A DNA stretch of 64,000 nt. Source: Schaedlerella arabinosiphila. GTDB taxonomy: Bacteria > Bacillota > Clostridia > Lachnospirales > Lachnospiraceae. This document shows positions 60,987 to 64,000 of the stretch, in pieces (positions within the stretch are counted from its first letter, which is position 1; each line of letters starts with the position of its first letter). The DNA lies in assembly GCF_003885045.1 (NCBI RefSeq), contig NZ_RHJS01000002.1:3960501-4024500 (forward strand), written 5' to 3'. Below the pieces are notes generated by a model. It saw nothing but the letters and a program-made list of their open reading frames with translations, had not been told where the DNA came from and searched no databases. The position numbers and the translations under genes were made by a program.

Positions 60987-61029
60987 AAAACAGGGCATGG
61001 CTTCCGGTATAGGCGCCATGCCCTGTTTT
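60987..61029 (-). terminator. Intrinsic terminator of the surface-protein gene
   Basis: Stem AAAACAGGGCATGGC (60987-61001) with its complement at 61015-61029, 13-nt loop. On the minus strand it is followed by a T-run, and it begins 10 bp after the stop codon. Confidence 0.85.
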
Positions 61030-61039
61030 CAATTACTTA

Positions 61040-64000
61040 TTATTTTTTCTTTGTTTTTTGAGTCGATTTCTTTGTGGTCTTTTTTGTAGTCTTTTTAGGC
61101 GTTTTCTTCTTGCCGCCTTTCTTTTTTACAAGACCGACAATCACTCCGATACTTACAACAGCCGCTGCGATCCATGGAATGAATGAAATCGGGTCACCCG
61201 TCTTTGGCATGAGGTTGGAAAGAGCATTCTTACTGTCATCCGATACGCCTTGTTCGGCTGCATTGGTTGTTGATGTCGTTCCATTTCCTGTACCGTCCCC
61301 GTTTTGGTCGCCTGAACCGTCTCCGTTTTGATCTCCGTTCGGGTTATTCGGGTCATCTGGATTATCCGGATTATTCGGGTCATCTGGATTGTTCGGGTCG
61401 TCCGGATTGTTCGGATCGTCCGGGTTATTCGGGTCATCCGGGTTGTTCGGATCGTCTGGATTATTCGGGTTATTCGGATCATCTGGATCAGTGGGGTTAT
61501 TGCTCCCTACTTCCTTCCACGCAACTGCCAACGGTGATGCACCGTCCACATAGAAACTTATACCTTTATCCGTTTTTTCAACAGAAGGCTCCTCTGTTTC
61601 TCCTGGCATATGATTTTTCATCTCAGCCGCAAACATATGTGTTACTGCAAAGTCATGAGTAGCTCCGGTAACGCCTTCCGGCAACTGAAGCTGTTCATAA
61701 GTAAGATTAATCTTAATTGGGAAATCCTGTTCTTCTGGAGTTACCCAATCTATAATTTTGCCCTTCTCATCATAAATTGCAATGCGGACTGTCAAATCAT
61801 ATACCTTTACATTTTGATTAACATATCCAGGTATTGCAGAAAGAAGAGCTGTCATAAAGGCTTCAACAGTTTCGTGGTTTTCAACTATTGTATCTTCATC
61901 AAGCCTCTTACCAAGTAATGACTTAATCTGATTATCTGTCAAACCAACCTTTAACTCTGCAACTGACTGTACTTCAGTATCCCCTGTCTTTTCAAAAGAA
62001 GCACTCGACGCTTCACTCTTATCTAATGTATCGCTAACGGCAATCGCTTGAACAGTTGTCGTATCACTAATAGAAAATTGATCCGTGTATAAAGTACTAC
62101 TTTCAGTAGGCACACTGCCATTTGTAGTATAATAAATCTTCATCCCTGGCATATTCGTGGGATATGTGAGTACTACATTTGCCCGACCTCGGAATGTAGT
62201 ACCGCCAGTAGCCAATTCAATAATAGGTGACTTAGCCGTCAGCCTCTTTGTAGTCACTTCTGCCGATGCTGTACCCTCACTTTCTTTATGTGTAGCTGTT
62301 TCCGCATATTTTATATACGCAACATATTTTGTACCTGGCAGACACCCTTCAAATGTATTGGAAGGACCATATGTCGCTCCGCCATCGAAGCTATAAAGGT
62401 AACGACCCTCTTCTACTGGAGTTACAGTTGCTGTAAAGGTTTCTCCATCTGCATTTGGTTCCTCACTAATTGTTAATTCACAGGCTTCCGGAGGATCTTG
62501 TGGTAATTTTTCAAAGTCTTCCGTGTACTGTCCTGGTGATGTGCTCTTTGCAACATTCTTTGTACCGTCTGTATAAGCATAAAATGTATGTGTACTCCCT
62601 GGTTCAATGCCATCGAACACACCTACTGGCGTTAACACTTCCGGCTTTTCCGGATCTAGTGATATCCACTGACCTTTTACAGTCCAAACTGTCGGATCAG
62701 CTACATTTGGATTTTCTGCATCCATACAGAACCAAACATCACACGTTGGATCTATAACATCCTCTTTCGGATTGTTGCCAGCCACAGTTACATTATGTGT
62801 AAATTTAGTAGGATCACTTTGACTCACCCCATAAAAACCATCCAAACTAAGTACTGGTGCATCACGTTGAATAATCTCTATTTCACCAGTCAATATATGT
62901 GAATCCAAAGTATATGTTCCATCTATAGAATAGTTACCTCCTTTAGGACCGGAAAGATACTGATTAGTCAATGTCACTTGGGTATAAGTACCTACATCCG
63001 GAAAACCTATTGTTCCAGTAATTGCAGACGGATCAACTACAATATCGTCTTTATTCTTTTTATCTTCATCTCGAACATTCGTCAAATCTACTTTTAAATC
63101 AATAATCTTAACATCTGTAGTTCCATTATATTTCCTTTGGCTCTCAGCAGTAATACTGGTAACCGCTAATGGTATTCTTTTAATTTCATATTCTGCCGTC
63201 GCTGAACCAGTAAAATTTCCTTTTCCAGTAACTGTTACAATAATCTTCCCTGCACTAGTAAAGTCTTCCCCTCTAGAATATTCCACTGTATAATCGGTAT
63301 CTGGAACTTTACCATCTACATTTTCATCAGTTTTTATACTTTCTAATGTAACTTCTACTGACGTAGGCTTATGTTCTTTTCCATCATACATGAAAGAATT
63401 AATTCCATTTGCGAACTTAAGATCCACTTTAGCATTTTCAAATGATGCTGGTTTTATATTATATGAAACAACAATTGGATCTCCCGTCAAATTGCCATCA
63501 CTAATTGGATTAATTTGGATCTCGCCTTTTCCTGCATTTTTATTCTTACCTTCTGGCAATTTCCAACTGTAATCTTTACTATTCAATGTACGACCATCAT
63601 ATGTCAAGTCAAACTTAAACCCATCTCCTTTTGTATAATCTCTACCAATATACTCCTTATCTTCCATTTGTTCAGGTGCTACCTTACACTCTTTAATATC
63701 TCGAGGCAACACAGTAAATTTTCCCACTGCATCTGCGCACCCTGCTTTTGAAAAACGAACTTCATAGTCTCCTGCATCTATAATCTGAGGTTTTTCCCCT
63801 TCTAATGGATCACCATTTCTTTTATAGGTTATCTTCCATCCAGTTGAATCAACAGCAAATTCTTTATTTAAGCTCTCATTTCTTCTCGTCTTTGCAATCG
63901 TATAAACTTTTGAGCTCAAATCAGCTCCTGTATAAACTTGCGATGGTGTAGTCGCTTTAATATCTTCACTCTGAAGTATCACCTTTAAATTCAATGTATC
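61040..64000 (-). CDS. Large sortase-anchored surface protein (partial, N-terminus outside window)
   Basis: At least 986 residues; the frame is open to the window edge, so signal peptide and N-terminus are missing. The visible part starts with Ig-like MBG/YDG-type repeats (FMYDGKEHKPTSVEVT, AESQRKYNGTTDVKI, GPKGGNYSIDGTYTL). A chitobiase C-terminal-like domain follows (VLTYPTNMPGMKIYYTTNGS, about 600-680), then an Asp/Asn/Pro repeat spacer. The sorting signal MPKTGD is followed by a hydrophobic helix (WIAAAVVSIGVIVGLV) and an unusually long Lys/Thr-rich tail. It is likely linked to the cell wall by sortase as an adhesin or glycan binder. It is AT-richer than the core genes. Confidence 0.88.
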   Translation of the reverse strand, partial: DTLNLKVILQSEDIKATTPSQVYTGADLSSKVYTIAKTRRNESLNKEFAVDSTGWKITYKRNGDPLEGEKPQIIDAGDYEVRFSKAGCADAVGKFTVLPRDIKECKVAPEQMEDKEYIGRDYTKGDGFKFDLTYDGRTLNSKDYSWKLPEGKNKNAGKGEIQINPISDGNLTGDPIVVSYNIKPASFENAKVDLKFANGINSFMYDGKEHKPTSVEVTLESIKTDENVDGKVPDTDYTVEYSRGEDFTSAGKIIVTVTGKGNFTGSATAEYEIKRIPLAVTSITAESQRKYNGTTDVKIIDLKVDLTNVRDEDKKNKDDIVVDPSAITGTIGFPDVGTYTQVTLTNQYLSGPKGGNYSIDGTYTLDSHILTGEIEIIQRDAPVLSLDGFYGVSQSDPTKFTHNVTVAGNNPKEDVIDPTCDVWFCMDAENPNVADPTVWTVKGQWISLDPEKPEVLTPVGVFDGIEPGSTHTFYAYTDGTKNVAKSTSPGQYTEDFEKLPQDPPEACELTISEEPNADGETFTATVTPVEEGRYLYSFDGGATYGPSNTFEGCLPGTKYVAYIKYAETATHKESEGTASAEVTTKRLTAKSPIIELATGGTTFRGRANVVLTYPTNMPGMKIYYTTNGSVPTESSTLYTDQFSISDTTTVQAIAVSDTLDKSEASSASFEKTGDTEVQSVAELKVGLTDNQIKSLLGKRLDEDTIVENHETVEAFMTALLSAIPGYVNQNVKVYDLTVRIAIYDEKGKIIDWVTPEEQDFPIKINLTYEQLQLPEGVTGATHDFAVTHMFAAEMKNHMPGETEEPSVEKTDKGISFYVDGASPLAVAWKEVGSNNPTDPDDPNNPNNPDDPNNPDDPNNPDDPNNPDDPNNPDDPNNPDNPDDPNNPNGDQNGDGSGDQNGDGTGNGTTSTTNAAEQGVSDDSKNALSNLMPKTGDPISFIPWIAAAVVSIGVIVGLVKKKGGKKKTPKKTTKKTTKKSTQKTKKK
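61330..61503 (-). repeat. Tandem DNA repeat encoding Pro-Asp/Asn spacer
   Basis: Short tandem units encoding repeated P-(D/N)-D-P-N-N in the surface protein, just before the sorting signal. Near-identical units make it prone to slippage; the spacer presumably lifts the domains off the wall. Confidence 0.8.

Overview
The window looks like chromosome of a Gram-positive, low-to-mid GC anaerobe of the class Clostridia, most likely family Lachnospiraceae. The reasons are the gene order tilS-hpt-ftsH, an HPr without the regulatory serine, paired GlgC/GlgD, a short archaeal-type ProS, spoVG, a DnaD/DnaI-like primosome pair, a long PRPP synthetase, and RpoB and RpoC with Asp/Glu-rich tails. No rRNA or tRNA gene and no CRISPR array was seen. 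Most of the window is ordinary core chromosome. By eye, base composition drops clearly in three accessory stretches: the AbiE-like pair near 11.6-12.8 kb, the Rpn-like array plus insertion sequence at 52.4-60.7 kb, and the surface protein at the right edge.

Layout, left to right. 0.2-6.1 kb (minus strand): ptsH-ptsI, tilS, hpt, ftsH. 6.3-11.5 kb (minus): larB-larC-larE, coupled by overlapping stop/start codons and followed by a PRD/EIIA-type regulator. 11.6-12.8 kb (plus): a two-gene AbiE-like (type IV) toxin-antitoxin module with a near-consensus promoter. 13.0-19.1 kb (minus): a heterodimeric ABC exporter, an MmcQ/YjbR protein, a zinc dehydrogenase and a PfkB kinase, mostly with overlapping ends. 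19.2-24.8 kb (minus): an AEC transporter, Maf, and a divergent Hsp70 set (GrpE-like, DnaK-like, J-like protein without HPD), then a ferredoxin. 24.9-29.1 kb (minus): XpaC-like, TelA and ProS. 29.3-38.2 kb: rluA-type synthase (+), spoVG and glgC-glgD (-), then murC and the dnaD-dnaI-prs run (+).

38.3-50.1 kb (minus) is the classic rpmG-secE-nusG-rplK-rplA-rplJ-rplL-rpoB-rpoC block. It has recognisable leaders: an L10 leader before rplJ, a duplicated hairpin leader before rplK and rplA, and a separate promoter before rpoB. 50.2-52.3 kb (plus) is a chemoreceptor whose short leader contains a terminator-like hairpin.

52.4-58.1 kb is a tandem array of Rpn-like PD-(D/E)XK nuclease/transposase genes: three intact paralogues, one probably truncated relative, and a chimeric remnant. 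An IS1634-like element follows (58.6-60.7 kb), flanked by a 73-bp direct repeat that carries a promoter. The last 3 kb is the C-terminal part of a large sortase-anchored surface protein whose N-terminus lies outside the window.

The most unusual items are the divergent GrpE/DnaK/J operon, the Rpn-like array whose proteins differ in length only by copies of a Gly-x-x-Glu tetrapeptide, and the insertion sequence that duplicated a promoter.
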